Source: Bacteroidota bacterium (lineage in GTDB: Bacteria; Bacteroidota; Bacteroidia; JABEUT01). Taken from it: a stretch of 41,936 nucleotides of DNA. This document shows positions 19,230 to 27,052 of the stretch, piece after piece. The notes below the pieces were generated by a model. The model saw only the letters and a list, made by a program, of their open reading frames with translations. It was not told the DNA's origin and ran no database searches. The stretch's first letter is position 1. Every line of letters starts with the position of its first letter. The stretch is taken from assembly GCA_013285655.1 (NCBI GenBank), contig JABDHI010000022.1:1-41936 (forward strand), read 5' to 3'. The position numbers and the translations under genes are program-made.

Positions 19230-21143
19230 ATGAAAAACGACAAATCATCATATATAGGGCTATTTATAATAGGCTTATTATTATTCGGTTGGATGTACTG
19301 GCAAGCGCCAAGTGAAAAAGATATTGCCAAACAAAAAGCAAAAAATGATTCAATAGCACGCGTTCAAAAACAACGCGATGAACAAGCAGCGGCGGCACAA
19401 ACTGCAAAAGCGGTTCCTGTAAGCGATTCTGCACGCAGAGCCGATTCTGCCAACAATGTTACCAAAGCCCGTACCGAAGCAGGTATATTTTATTCAGCGC
19501 TTAGTGGCACTAACCAGGATATTACTTTAGAGAACGACCTTATAAAAGCTACCGTATCTACCAGGGGTGGAAAAATCAGTACCGTACAACTTAAAAATTT
19601 TAAAACAAGCGCCGGCGGACCATTGGTGCTGTTCTTCCCTAAAGACAATCACTTTAGCCTGGTATTAAACGCGTATTCTAAATTCTTCTCTACCGATTCG
19701 TTATACTTTTCGCAAGTAGGCGCGCCGGTTACCAAAGGCGATTCAACTATGCTTACCATGCAGTTGAACACCACCAACCCGAATAAGTACATGCAGTTTA
19801 TTTACACCATTAAGCAAGGCAGCTATATGGTGGGCTTTAAGGTAAAGTCGGTGGGCATGCAAGATGTTATACCTACCAATGCAGGAGAAATAAACCTTGA
19901 ATGGTCAATGACAACTCCTTCGCAAGAAGCAGTTAAAGATAGCAGCAACCAACGCAGGGCATCTACCGTTTATTACAAATACCATGGTAGCGATGTTGAC
20001 AACCTGTCGACCATGAAAGATGAAAAGAAAGCTTTATCAACCGATTTAAGTTGGGTTGCTTTCAAACAAGATTTCTTCTCTTCAATACTTATTACCGATA
20101 GCAAGTTTGGCAGCCCTGAAGTAAGTTCGGCAGATGGCAAAGATGCTGCACACATGAAGCACTACACTGCTTCGGTTACCATACCTTATAACCACATGGC
20201 CAGCGAATCATTCGACATGAGATTTTACTTCGGGCCAAACAATTTCAAATTATTAAAAAGCTATTCAGATGATAACGACATGGAGTTTGAAAAGCTTATC
20301 AACCTTGGCTCGGGCATATTCGGTTGGTTTGGTAAACCTGTAAACAGGTGGATCATTATTCCGTTGTTCAACTTCCTGAACCAGTTCAACATGAACTACG
20401 GTTTGGTAATTTTAATATTGACCATTGTTATTAAAGCTATCCTCTTCCCTATTGCATTCCGTACCTATGTATCGTCGGCTAAAATGCGCATACTTAAGCC
20501 TGAGATAGATGAGATAGGTAAAAAATATCCGAAGACCGAAGATGCTATGAAAAAGCAACAAGGTGTTATGGCGCTTTATAAAAAAGCAGGCATTAACCCA
20601 ATGGCGGGTTGCTTGCCGGTATTGCTTCAATTACCTGTATTATCGGCTTTGTTCAGCTTCTTCCCTTCATCTATTGAATTACGCCAGCAGCACTTTTTAT
20701 GGGCGACTGATATGTCGACCTACGATTCTATCTATACGTTCCCTAACCATTTCTCCATACCATTATATGGAGATCATATAAGTGTGTTTGCGCTGCTCAT
20801 GACCTTGTCGCAATACCTTTACATTACCGCTAACCAGCAAATTATGGGCAACCCTGCTGGTGGTACCGATCAAATGGCGAAGATGATGAAGTGGATGATG
20901 TACCTGATGCCTATTATGTTCCTGAGTGTGTTGAATAAATACTCAGCAGGTTTGAGTTACTACTACTTCCTTGCTAACTTATTTACATTCGGACAAACCT
21001 TTATTGCACGCAGGTTTATCGACGAAGATGCACTGCACCGCAAAATGCAAGAGAACAAGGCTAAGCCAATCAAGCAATCTAAGTTCCAGGCCAGGTTAGA
21101 ACAAATGGTGAAGGAGCAACAGGCTGCGAAAAAGAGGAAGTAA
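19230..21143 (+). CDS. yidC: Membrane protein insertase YidC
   Basis: Inserts and folds inner-membrane proteins, alone or with SecYEG. At 637 aa it has the long Gram-negative form. TM1 is at residues ~8-25 (YIGLFIIGLLLFGWMYW), followed by a charged linker and a large periplasmic β-domain (~95-350). The conserved YidC/Oxa1 core is at ~370-615. The core shows the membrane Arg of the hydrophilic groove in LFPIAFRTY, a cytoplasmic hairpin rich in Lys, and the loop AGINPMAGCLPVLLQLPV. The C-terminus is a basic tail (AAKKRK), as is usual for ribosome contact. The ATG at 19230 gives TM1 directly. An inverted-repeat leader precedes it. Downstream genes are convergent, so it appears monocistronic. Confidence 0.97.
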   Translation: MKNDKSSYIGLFIIGLLLFGWMYWQAPSEKDIAKQKAKNDSIARVQKQRDEQAAAAQTAKAVPVSDSARRADSANNVTKARTEAGIFYSALSGTNQDITLENDLIKATVSTRGGKISTVQLKNFKTSAGGPLVLFFPKDNHFSLVLNAYSKFFSTDSLYFSQVGAPVTKGDSTMLTMQLNTTNPNKYMQFIYTIKQGSYMVGFKVKSVGMQDVIPTNAGEINLEWSMTTPSQEAVKDSSNQRRASTVYYKYHGSDVDNLSTMKDEKKALSTDLSWVAFKQDFFSSILITDSKFGSPEVSSADGKDAAHMKHYTASVTIPYNHMASESFDMRFYFGPNNFKLLKSYSDDNDMEFEKLINLGSGIFGWFGKPVNRWIIIPLFNFLNQFNMNYGLVILILTIVIKAILFPIAFRTYVSSAKMRILKPEIDEIGKKYPKTEDAMKKQQGVMALYKKAGINPMAGCLPVLLQLPVLSALFSFFPSSIELRQQHFLWATDMSTYDSIYTFPNHFSIPLYGDHISVFALLMTLSQYLYITANQQIMGNPAGGTDQMAKMMKWMMYLMPIMFLSVLNKYSAGLSYYYFLANLFTFGQTFIARRFIDEDALHRKMQENKAKPIKQSKFQARLEQMVKEQQAAKKRK

Positions 21144-21178
21144 TAGCTGAGTTAATTTCAATCTCTCTTTAATTTTTT

Positions 21179-21266
21179 GGGCGTTACCCTCGTTCCTCGG
21201 GTCGGGCTATACGCTGCAAGTCCTCGCTTCGCTCCGGGCTTTCCCCTTCTATCCCTAACGCGAAAA
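21179..21266 (+). repeat. GGGCGTT dispersed repeat, copy 1
   Basis: About 88 bp, from GGGCGTTACCCTCGTTCCTC to TATCCCTAACGCGAAA. It is closely matched by copy 2 (34422-34508) and copy 3 (38744-38835, opposite strand). It sits between the convergent yidC and DedA genes. No coding potential; GC-richer than the flanks. Confidence 0.85.
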
Positions 21267-21296
21267 ACTGACGCTGCTATATTTCAGGTAGACAAC

Positions 21297-21911
21297 TTAA
21301 ATCTTACTTTCTTGTTTCTTTAAAAAGTATCTGCCAACAAACATAATAATGGCAATAGCAACAATTATGAGTACTATGTTGCCTACTATACCCATATGGT
21401 TTTGAAAGTTGCTCCAATACGGGCCAAGCAGCAGACCGATTAAAACTAGAATACCATTCCAGAATAAAGCTGTTATTGCTATGAGTGTCATAAATCCTTT
21501 ACGGTTAATATTCAGCATACCCGCAACAACTGAAGTATAGCCACGCACAACAGGCGTAATACGCGCAAAGAACATTCCCCTATAACCGTGTTTCAGTACA
21601 CGAGCTTTCATACGCTCTATTTTATCTCCCGTTAATGGCAACCATTTTGGCGAACGTTCAATCAACCATTTACTGAATGAATAGAACAAAAGAAAAATAA
21701 GTGTAGAGCCAACCACATCGGCCACAGCTGCTGAAAGCATAGCCTTATAAAAATTAAGCGTACCCGAATATGAAAGATAACCGCAGAAGATAAGTACCAG
21801 CTCATTGGTTATAGGATTAGGAACACCAATTTGCTGCAGGAACACCAATATAAATATGGCGTAGTAACCATATTGGTTTAAGTAATTACTTAACTGGTGC
21901 AATGAATCCAT
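21297..21911 (-). CDS. DedA family membrane protein (downstream tandem copy)
   Basis: 204 aa, within the normal DedA (SNARE-associated/VTT-domain) length. The family includes undecaprenyl-phosphate and phospholipid flippases, so a lipid-carrier transport role is likely but the substrate is not determinable here. Visible features: an N-terminal hydrophobic hairpin with FCGYLSYSGTLNFYKA, the family signature FARITPVVRGYTSVVAGM (~residues 103-120) holding the two conserved arginines, and two C-terminal membrane segments. It begins 28 bp after the stop of a close paralogue at 21940-22554, so the two are probably one transcript. The start MDSLHQL aligns with MDKLPEL of the paralogue. Confidence 0.93.
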   Translation of the reverse strand: MDSLHQLSNYLNQYGYYAIFILVFLQQIGVPNPITNELVLIFCGYLSYSGTLNFYKAMLSAAVADVVGSTLIFLLFYSFSKWLIERSPKWLPLTGDKIERMKARVLKHGYRGMFFARITPVVRGYTSVVAGMLNINRKGFMTLIAITALFWNGILVLIGLLLGPYWSNFQNHMGIVGNIVLIIVAIAIIMFVGRYFLKKQESKI

Positions 21912-21939
21912 ACATCAAATATAGTAATGGGGTGAGTAA

Positions 21940-22554
21940 TCACTTCGCATTCATTTGCCTGCGCATAAAATAGCGGCCAATAAACATAATGACGATAATA
22001 AGAACAACGATTAAAACAATGTTACTGATCAGTCCGCTTTCTTTTATCATTTGGTTCCAATACGGACCAATAAGTCTGCCTAGCAGCACCAATCCCCCAC
22101 TCCATGTAACGGCAGAAATTATTACAGTGCCTAAAAAAGCTTGTGGTTTTACGTGCAGCATACCTGCGGCAACGGAAACATAGCCACGCAAAAAAGGGGT
22201 GAGTCTGCCAACAAACACACTGCGGTTACCATGACGAAGTAAGCGCGTTTTTAATTTCTCAATAGTTTCTCCATTCAGTGGCAACCATTTGGGGGAATGC
22301 TCTATTAACCATTTACTGAACGAATAGAAAATAAAGAACAAAATACTCGTACCAATAAAATCGGCAGAGATGGCAACCAATATTACTTTATAAAAACTGA
22401 GTGTGCCTGTGTACGAAAGATATCCGCAGAAAATAAGTACAAGCTCGTTGGTAATAGGATTAGGGATGCCCAATTCTTGAATGAATACCAGCAAAAAAAT
22501 TGCGTAGTATCCATACTTCGCTAAGTAAAAAGCCAGTTCAGGCAGCTTGTCCAT
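21940..22554 (-). CDS. DedA family membrane protein (upstream tandem copy)
   Basis: Paralogue of 21297-21911, similar over the full length: PNPITNELVLIFCGYLSY is shared exactly, and the signature here is VGRLTPFLRGYVSVAAGM. An upstream ATG at 22581 would add nine residues (MFTFSQLKQ). I prefer the ATG at 22554 because the protein then starts MDKLPELAFYLAKYGYYAIF, collinear with the sister protein. The pair arose by tandem duplication and has diverged. Predicted role: inner-membrane lipid or lipid-carrier translocation (family knowledge). Confidence 0.92.
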   Translation of the reverse strand: MDKLPELAFYLAKYGYYAIFLLVFIQELGIPNPITNELVLIFCGYLSYTGTLSFYKVILVAISADFIGTSILFFIFYSFSKWLIEHSPKWLPLNGETIEKLKTRLLRHGNRSVFVGRLTPFLRGYVSVAAGMLHVKPQAFLGTVIISAVTWSGGLVLLGRLIGPYWNQMIKESGLISNIVLIVVLIIVIMFIGRYFMRRQMNAK

Positions 22555-22649
22555 TTGCTTTAGTTGGCTAAAAGTAAACAACCAGTGTTACCTTATTGTT
22601 AACTCCCAATTAAAAGCAAAGAACAAGCTACCTGTCGGCCACAGCTTTG

Positions 22650-23198
22650 TTAAGCTTGCTTTATCAACTGAATATCGAAATGCAGTTTTACATCTTCACC
22701 TACTACCATATTACCCGTTTCAGTAAGTATAGATGCATTTATACCAAAGTCCTTGCGGTTGATCTTACCGTTAATGTCAAATCCTGCACGGGTGTCTCCA
22801 AAGCGGCCTTTGCCCGTTCCGGTATATTCAACATCCATTTTTACAGGTTGTGTAACACCGTGTATGGTTACTGAACCATTGAGCTCGTAGTTCTCTCCTT
22901 TCTTATTCAATGCGCCATCGAAAATGATCTTCGGGAATTTCTCTGCATCGAGGAAAAGTGGTGACTTCAAATGTCCGTTACGTTCTTCGTGATTAGTATC
23001 AATACTGTTAGTATCAATTTCAAAATGAATTTCGGTGTTGTTAAAGTCTTCGCTCTCGCTGTTCAGTTCTCCGCTAAACTTGTTGAAGGTACCTGATACA
23101 TTTGATATCATAAGGTGCTTTACCTTAAACTGTACCTGGGAGTGATTAGGGTCAACTGCCCATTTGGTTGCTGTAATTGTTGCTGTGTTTGTATTCAT
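22650..23198 (-). CDS. YceI-like polyisoprenoid-binding family protein
   Basis: About 182 aa, the normal length of the YceI lipocalin-like β-barrel family, whose members bind isoprenoid chains such as quinone side chains. Diagnostic stretches: WAVDPNHSQVQFKVKHLMIS at the start, SGTFNKFSGEL, FPKIIFDG, a YELNGSVTIHGVTQPV strand, and R-x-DFGI near the end. No signal peptide is visible, so it may be cytoplasmic, unlike E. coli YceI. The frame is open to 23222, but the ATG at 23198 is better: a -7 box at 23220-23227 would put the transcript start near 23212. It lies downstream of a Crp/Fnr gene, with a palindrome between them. Confidence 0.92.
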   Translation of the reverse strand: MNTNTATITATKWAVDPNHSQVQFKVKHLMISNVSGTFNKFSGELNSESEDFNNTEIHFEIDTNSIDTNHEERNGHLKSPLFLDAEKFPKIIFDGALNKKGENYELNGSVTIHGVTQPVKMDVEYTGTGKGRFGDTRAGFDINGKINRKDFGINASILTETGNMVVGEDVKLHFDIQLIKQA

Positions 23199-23219
23199 GA
23201 TGTTTTTAGTTTTATAATG

Positions 23220-23227
23220 CAAACCTA
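23220..23227 (-). promoter_or_regulatory. -7 box of the YceI-like gene
   Basis: On the minus strand it reads TAGGTTTG, a match to TAnnTTTG, about 22 bp before the ATG at 23198. No TTTG at -33 is seen, as expected for an activator-dependent promoter. Confidence 0.5.
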
Positions 23228-23245
23228 CACCATGCCTATGGCCTG

Positions 23246-23267
23246 TTTTTTACCATATGAGAAAAAA
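23246..23267. promoter_or_regulatory. 22-bp palindrome, possible Crp/Fnr-type operator
   Basis: TTTTTT-AC-CATATG-AG-AAAAAA is symmetric at 18 of 22 positions. It lies directly after the stop of the Crp/Fnr gene. Its centre is about 44 bp upstream of the transcript start predicted from the -7 box at 23220-23227. Confidence 0.4.
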
Positions 23268-23831
23268 TCACTTTTGCGCCCGAATGCGGCTGAGTGATTG
23301 TTGGGTGATACCCAGATACTGGGCAAGGTCGCCCAGGCTTATACGCTGAATAATGTCTTTGTTCTCGGTTACAAACTGCGTATATCGTGCAGCGGCGTTT
23401 TCTTCAAGCATGCCACTAATGCGCTTCATCATCCGTATAGTTACCAGCGACACTAACCTACGGAAGAACGCTTCAATACCGTGATGCTTTTTGCAAAGCT
23501 CTTCCATTTTATCGTGGCTGATAAGCGTTACCGTAGTATCTTCCAAAGCAATGATAGCATAGTTGGACGGTGTTTGTTGAACATAACTATCAAACACACT
23601 GAACATAAAATCTTCCGCAAAAAAGCGCATAATAAACTCTTTGCCATCTTTCATAAAAAAGCTTTTGGCCAGGCCATGATTTATAAAAAACAAATGCCTG
23701 CAAACCTGTCCGTCTTTTAAAATGTACTCTCCTTTTTTAAAAGTTTTGGTCTGAGTGTTTTTCACCAACTCATCCAACACACCCTTTTCAAGAGGGAAGA
23801 ATCTATTGCAGAATTGTGCGAAGTCGGCCAT
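23268..23831 (-). CDS. Crp/Fnr family transcriptional regulator
   Basis: 187 aa, typical for the Bacteroidota branch of this family. Residues ~20-115 form the cyclic-nucleotide-binding β-roll (FKKGEYILKDGQVCRHLFFI, GKEFIMRFFAEDFMFS). A long dimerisation helix spans ~120-150, and a short winged HTH ends the protein (ISLGDLAQYLGITQQSLSRI). There is no Fnr-type cysteine cluster and no full cAMP-binding RxS signature that I can recognise, so the effector is unknown. The stop is TGA. It starts 23 bp after the aldo/keto reductase stop and is probably co-transcribed with it. Confidence 0.93.
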   Translation of the reverse strand: MADFAQFCNRFFPLEKGVLDELVKNTQTKTFKKGEYILKDGQVCRHLFFINHGLAKSFFMKDGKEFIMRFFAEDFMFSVFDSYVQQTPSNYAIIALEDTTVTLISHDKMEELCKKHHGIEAFFRRLVSLVTIRMMKRISGMLEENAAARYTQFVTENKDIIQRISLGDLAQYLGITQQSLSRIRAQK

Positions 23832-23854
23832 TGAATTTTTGTGTCTGATTTTAG

Positions 23855-24736
23855 CTATTCCAAAAACTTCATATCCTCTGCACTCAACTTAATTTCAGTA
23901 GCCTTTACGTTTTCTTCAAAATGCTTTAGTGAAGATGTACCCGGTATAGGCAATATCCAAGGCGAGCGGTGCAGTAACCAAGCCAAATTTATTTGTGCCT
24001 CGGTTGCATTATGCTTTTTTGCAATAGTTGTAATACGCTTATCTTTTTTAGGCATCGACTGAAACAGAGAAAAATAAGGTACCAATGGTATTCCATTCTT
24101 TTCGCAAATAGCAAGTACTTCTTCCCCACCTCTTGTCTCTCCACCATGTGCCAATTGCACAGATTTACGCTGGCCATGGCCGTACATATTTTCAACGGTA
24201 GCAATGTTGCCCATGCTCATAGCGGTTTGCACTTCATCTGGGCTAACGTTGCTAACACCCACGTGTTGTATCATTCCTTCTTTCTGCAATTGAAACATAG
24301 CATCCATCGATTCCTTAAACGGAACCCCGCCACCGGCTATAACTCTAAAGTGTACCAATGTTATTTGCTCAAGTTTAAGGGTGCGCAAGTTATTTTCAAT
24401 ACTGCTGCGTAAATTCTCAGGGCGGTTAAATGGTATCCAGCTTTTATCGGGCTTGCGTGCACCACCAACCTTTGTACATATTACCAGGTCTTTTGGGTAT
24501 GGATGTATGGCTTCTTTTATCAACCTATTAGTCACATCTTCTCCATAATAATCTGCAGTATCTATAAAGTTAACGCCACTTTTTACACATTGCTTTAATA
24601 TCTGTAAAGCCTCGTCGCGGTTTGCAGGTTCACCCCAAATACCAGGGCCGGTAAGGCGCATAGTGCCATAACCGAAACGCTTAACTTTTAAGGGGCTTTT
24701 GCTTGTTCCTGCAATTGTAATTTCGGGTGTATTCAT
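23855..24736 (-). CDS. Aldo/keto reductase family oxidoreductase
   Basis: NAD(P)H-dependent carbonyl reductase with a TIM-barrel fold, about 293 aa. The catalytic tetrad is visible: Asp and Tyr in FIDTADYYGED, Lys in VICTKVGG, His in LVHFRV. The C-terminal cofactor segment ILPIPGTSSLKHFEEN (phosphate-binding GTSS) is also present. The frame is open to 24781, but MNTPEITIAGTSKSPLKVKR at 24736 is the sensible start; the extra 15 residues look like upstream sequence. The substrate cannot be predicted. It probably heads a transcript with the Crp/Fnr gene 23 bp downstream. Confidence 0.94.
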   Translation of the reverse strand: MNTPEITIAGTSKSPLKVKRFGYGTMRLTGPGIWGEPANRDEALQILKQCVKSGVNFIDTADYYGEDVTNRLIKEAIHPYPKDLVICTKVGGARKPDKSWIPFNRPENLRSSIENNLRTLKLEQITLVHFRVIAGGGVPFKESMDAMFQLQKEGMIQHVGVSNVSPDEVQTAMSMGNIATVENMYGHGQRKSVQLAHGGETRGGEEVLAICEKNGIPLVPYFSLFQSMPKKDKRITTIAKKHNATEAQINLAWLLHRSPWILPIPGTSSLKHFEENVKATEIKLSAEDMKFLE

Positions 24737-24810
24737 ATAAAATCGAATCAGTTTATAGTATTTAACGACGAATAGGGGCAATAGAAAGGACCAATCCCTC
24801 CTACAGAATC

Positions 24811-24818
24811 CAAATGTA
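24811..24818 (-). promoter_or_regulatory. -7 box candidate of the aldo/keto reductase gene
   Basis: TACATTTG on the minus strand, about 75 bp before the ATG. It is flanked by an imperfect inverted repeat, CCAAATG (24810-24816) and CATTTTGG (24835-24842), that could be an operator. No -33 TTTG at the right spacing. Confidence 0.4.
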
Positions 24819-24851
24819 CTAAATCAAAATATTCCATTTTGGTACAGAGGG

Positions 24852-25229
24852 TCAGTTTGAAATAAATGCAAACCCTTTAATATTATTTTTTTGAAACACA
24901 TCAATAACATCCTTTACTCTAGGATTATCAATCTTATCGTTGGCTTTTATAGAGCATTCCTGTTTTTCAATTTTTGAGATATTATTTTTTATAAAATTCT
25001 CTAATTCCTGCAAATTGTTAAATTCCATTGAGTTATAACCAAACTGAATAATCAAACTATCCTTGTAAACGGCCACTATAAATAATTTCGAACTATCAAT
25101 TTTTGTAGCACCTAAATCAATAGGTTGTTCCCCGTTCCATGGTATGAGTGCTGAATGGGTATATAGTGTGTCTTGCCCAAATGCTATTATAGGCAATAAA
25201 AAAACTATTATTACTAGAAAGTTCTTCAT
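24852..25229 (-). CDS. Small secreted protein with ExbD-like C-terminal region
   Basis: 125 aa. A clear signal peptide (MKNFLVIIVFLLPIIAFGQ) precedes a ~105-aa mature part. The C-terminal half resembles the periplasmic domain of ExbD/TolR. A short strand (DSLIIQFGY) is followed by LQELENFIKNN, then SIKANDKIDNPRVKDVIDVF and a closing GFAFIS strand. This parallels the ExbD order of strand, helix, IxAD, helix, valine-rich strand. The N-terminal membrane anchor with its key Asp is absent, so it cannot be a normal energy-transducing ExbD. It could be a stand-alone binding domain. Similarity judged by eye only. The stop is TGA; a -7 box lies just upstream. Confidence 0.6.
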   Translation of the reverse strand: MKNFLVIIVFLLPIIAFGQDTLYTHSALIPWNGEQPIDLGATKIDSSKLFIVAVYKDSLIIQFGYNSMEFNNLQELENFIKNNISKIEKQECSIKANDKIDNPRVKDVIDVFQKNNIKGFAFISN

Positions 25230-25240
25230 GCTTTGTTTGT

Positions 25241-25248
25241 CAAACTTA
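25241..25248 (-). promoter_or_regulatory. -7 box of the small secreted protein gene
   Basis: TAAGTTTG on the minus strand, 11 bp before the ATG, giving a very short leader. Confidence 0.4.
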
Positions 25249-25321
25249 CAATATATTTAGTCAGTTCTTAAATTGAATCACTATCCTATTTTTTGATTAT
25301 GGCATTTCTCATAAATATTTT

Positions 25322-25329
25322 TACTTTTG
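25322..25329 (+). promoter_or_regulatory. -7 box candidate of the transhydrogenase operon
   Basis: TACTTTTG fits TAnnTTTG. A TTTG at 25292-25295 is 26 bp upstream, longer than the usual 19-21. If used, the leader would contain the inverted repeat at 25344-25430. Confidence 0.45.
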
Positions 25330-25343
25330 TCATCCTCAGTACC

Positions 25344-25430
25344 AAGTTCTTAAAGTTATAAAGTTCGTAAAGCAAAGACAGTCGTTGAACTTGATAAACT
25401 TTATAACTTTAAAAACTTTACGAACTCTTT
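25344..25430 (+). repeat. ACTTTA-rich inverted repeat in the pntAA leader
   Basis: AAGTTCTTAAAGTTATAAAG and following TT (25344-25365) pairs with 25397-25418 at 21 of 22 positions across a 31-nt loop. It ends 13 bp before the GTG start of pntAA. Same family as 19130-19220 and 26931-27052. Confidence 0.8.
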
Positions 25431-25443
25431 AAATACATACGCC

Positions 25444-26580
25444 GTGAAAATAGCAGTACCAAAAGAAACTAAACTAAAAGAGAACCGTGTAGCCCTTAGC
25501 CCAGATGTGGTTAAGGACCTGGTTAAAAAGGGTTTTGCCGTAGCCATTGAAAAAGGCGCGGGCGCCAACTCATACTTTAACGACGACCTTTATACCGCAG
25601 CAGGTGCAACCATTGTAAACGATCGCAAGGAAGTGTTTGCGAGTGCAGATGTGCTGATGTCGGTAAATGCCCCTTCGGCAGCAGATATTGCCAATATGAA
25701 AAAGGAAGCCATTTTGCTTGCTTTCATGTATGCACAAACCCATCCTGAACTGGTTGAAGCTTGCAGCAAAGCAGGCATATCGGCCTTTTCGGTTGATGCT
25801 ATACCACGTATATCGCGTGCACAAAAAATGGATGCACTCAGCTCACAAGCCAACCTTGCCGGTTACAAATCGGTAATTATGGCGGCTGATGCACTGGGTA
25901 AAATATTCCCGCTAATGATGACTGCGGCAGGTACCATTAAGCCAAGTAAAGTAGTTATTATGGGGGCAGGTGTTGCTGGCTTACAGGCTATTGCAACTGC
26001 AAAACGCTTAGGCGCGATTGTAGAAGTATCTGACATTCGCCCTGAGACCAAAGAACAAGTACAATCGTTGGGCGGTAAATTTATTGAAGTAAAAGGCGAT
26101 GCATCAATTAAAATTGAAGGCGGATATGTAAAAGGTGTATCTGACGAGTTTTTAAAGATGCAACAGGAACTTATAGCCAAGCACGCAGCTGAAGCTGATA
26201 TTATTATTACCACCGCACTTATACCGGGCCGCAAAGCGCCGGTACTTATAAGTGAAGCTATGGTTAAGAGCATGCGCAACGGATCGGTAATTGTGGATAT
26301 GGCCGTTGAACAAGGCGGTAACGTAGTTGGCAGCAAAATGAACGAAACCGTTGTTACTGCAAATGGTGTTAAAATATTAGGCGAATCGAACCTGCCTAGC
26401 TTACTGCCATTAAATGCAAGTGAATTATATGCCAAAAACATTTCAACCTTCCTATTGCACCTTGCAACCCCTGAGGCTTTTAAATGGGAAATGGAAGAAG
26501 AGATAACCAAAGGTTCTTTAATTGTGCACAAAGGGACTCCGGTGCACCCTTCTGTTGTGAAGCAACCTGTAACCGCATAA
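25444..26580 (+). CDS. pntAA: NAD(P) transhydrogenase subunit alpha part 1 (NAD-binding domain I)
   Basis: 378 aa, the soluble NAD(H)-binding domain I of proton-translocating transhydrogenase, in the split three-gene form. It passes hydride between NADH and NADP+ while the membrane part moves protons. Seen: an alanine-dehydrogenase-like N-terminus (MKIAVPKETKLKENRVALSP), the Rossmann motif VIMGAGVAGLQAIATAKRLG followed by VEVSDIRPE, and the family-typical LIPGRKAPVLI and VDMAVEQGGN. The start is GTG at 25444; it aligns with the usual start of the family and nothing upstream in frame is better. First gene of a three-gene operon with pntAB and pntB. Confidence 0.96.
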   Translation: MKIAVPKETKLKENRVALSPDVVKDLVKKGFAVAIEKGAGANSYFNDDLYTAAGATIVNDRKEVFASADVLMSVNAPSAADIANMKKEAILLAFMYAQTHPELVEACSKAGISAFSVDAIPRISRAQKMDALSSQANLAGYKSVIMAADALGKIFPLMMTAAGTIKPSKVVIMGAGVAGLQAIATAKRLGAIVEVSDIRPETKEQVQSLGGKFIEVKGDASIKIEGGYVKGVSDEFLKMQQELIAKHAAEADIIITTALIPGRKAPVLISEAMVKSMRNGSVIVDMAVEQGGNVVGSKMNETVVTANGVKILGESNLPSLLPLNASELYAKNISTFLLHLATPEAFKWEMEEEITKGSLIVHKGTPVHPSVVKQPVTA

Positions 26581-26615
26581 TTTAAAATTTAGAATTCAAC
26601 ATTTAAAATTATAAT
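26581..26615 (+). repeat. TTTAAAATT-type spacer repeat between pntAA and pntAB
   Basis: TTTAAAATTTAGAATTCAAC then ATTTAAAATT fills the 35-bp gap. It is a different AT-rich repeat from the ACTTTA elements and contains the palindrome GAATTC. I recall similar AATTTAGAATT text as common in Bacteroidota spacers. Confidence 0.4.
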
Positions 26616-26930
26616 ATGGAACACATTCTTTCATTCTTCAGTTCGCATCAGCAGATGTTATTTATGTTAATACTGATGGTGTTTGTAGGTATAGAAGTTA
26701 TTGGTCACGTGCCATCGGTATTGCACACTCCGCTTATGTCGGGTGCAAATGCTATACACGGTGTAGTAATTGTAGGTGCTATTTTGGTATTGCTTAATGC
26801 CGACCCTAACAAACCGCTTACACTGGTATTCGGCTTTTTAGCGGTTATATTGGGCACACTAAACGTAGTTGGCGGCTTTGTAGTAACCGACCGTATGTTG
26901 GAAATGTTTAAGAAAAAACCAAAGAAGTAG
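26616..26930 (+). CDS. pntAB: NAD(P) transhydrogenase subunit alpha part 2 (membrane domain)
   Basis: 104 aa, the short membrane subunit of the split transhydrogenase; length and order are standard. Three membrane segments are visible: MLFMLILMVFVGIEVIG, AIHGVVIVGAILVLL and LVFGFLAVILGTLNVVGGF. The family signature runs through VPSVLHTPLMSGANAIHG. The C-terminus is a cytoplasmic Lys-rich tail. It forms the proton channel with the N-terminal part of PntB. It starts 35 bp after pntAA. Confidence 0.95.
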   Translation: MEHILSFFSSHQQMLFMLILMVFVGIEVIGHVPSVLHTPLMSGANAIHGVVIVGAILVLLNADPNKPLTLVFGFLAVILGTLNVVGGFVVTDRMLEMFKKKPKK

Positions 26931-27052
26931 AAAGTTTATAAAGTTAAAAGTTCATAAAGAAAAGCTTCGACAACTTTATAAACTTTACACTTTAAGAACT
27001 TTACAAACCGCTTTGACTTTACAAACTTTAAGAACTTGATGAACTTTAAAAA
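26931..27052 (+). repeat. ACTTTA-rich inverted repeat between pntAB and pntB
   Basis: AAGTTTATAAAGTT (26932-26945) pairs perfectly with AACTTTATAAACTT (26972-26985). Further CTTTAnGAACTTTA units run on to about 27052, 14 bp before the pntB ATG. It fills nearly the whole 135-bp intergenic gap. Confidence 0.8.

Noticed and set aside
21179-21266. GGGCGTT repeat as a tRNA-like gene or small ORF
   Set aside because: No acceptor/anticodon arms or CCA-like end could be placed, and the frames are short and not kept among the three copies.
22555-22581. Nine-residue N-terminal extension of the upstream DedA protein
   Set aside because: The paralogue starts at the later Met and the extension has no conserved match; kept only as an alternative start.
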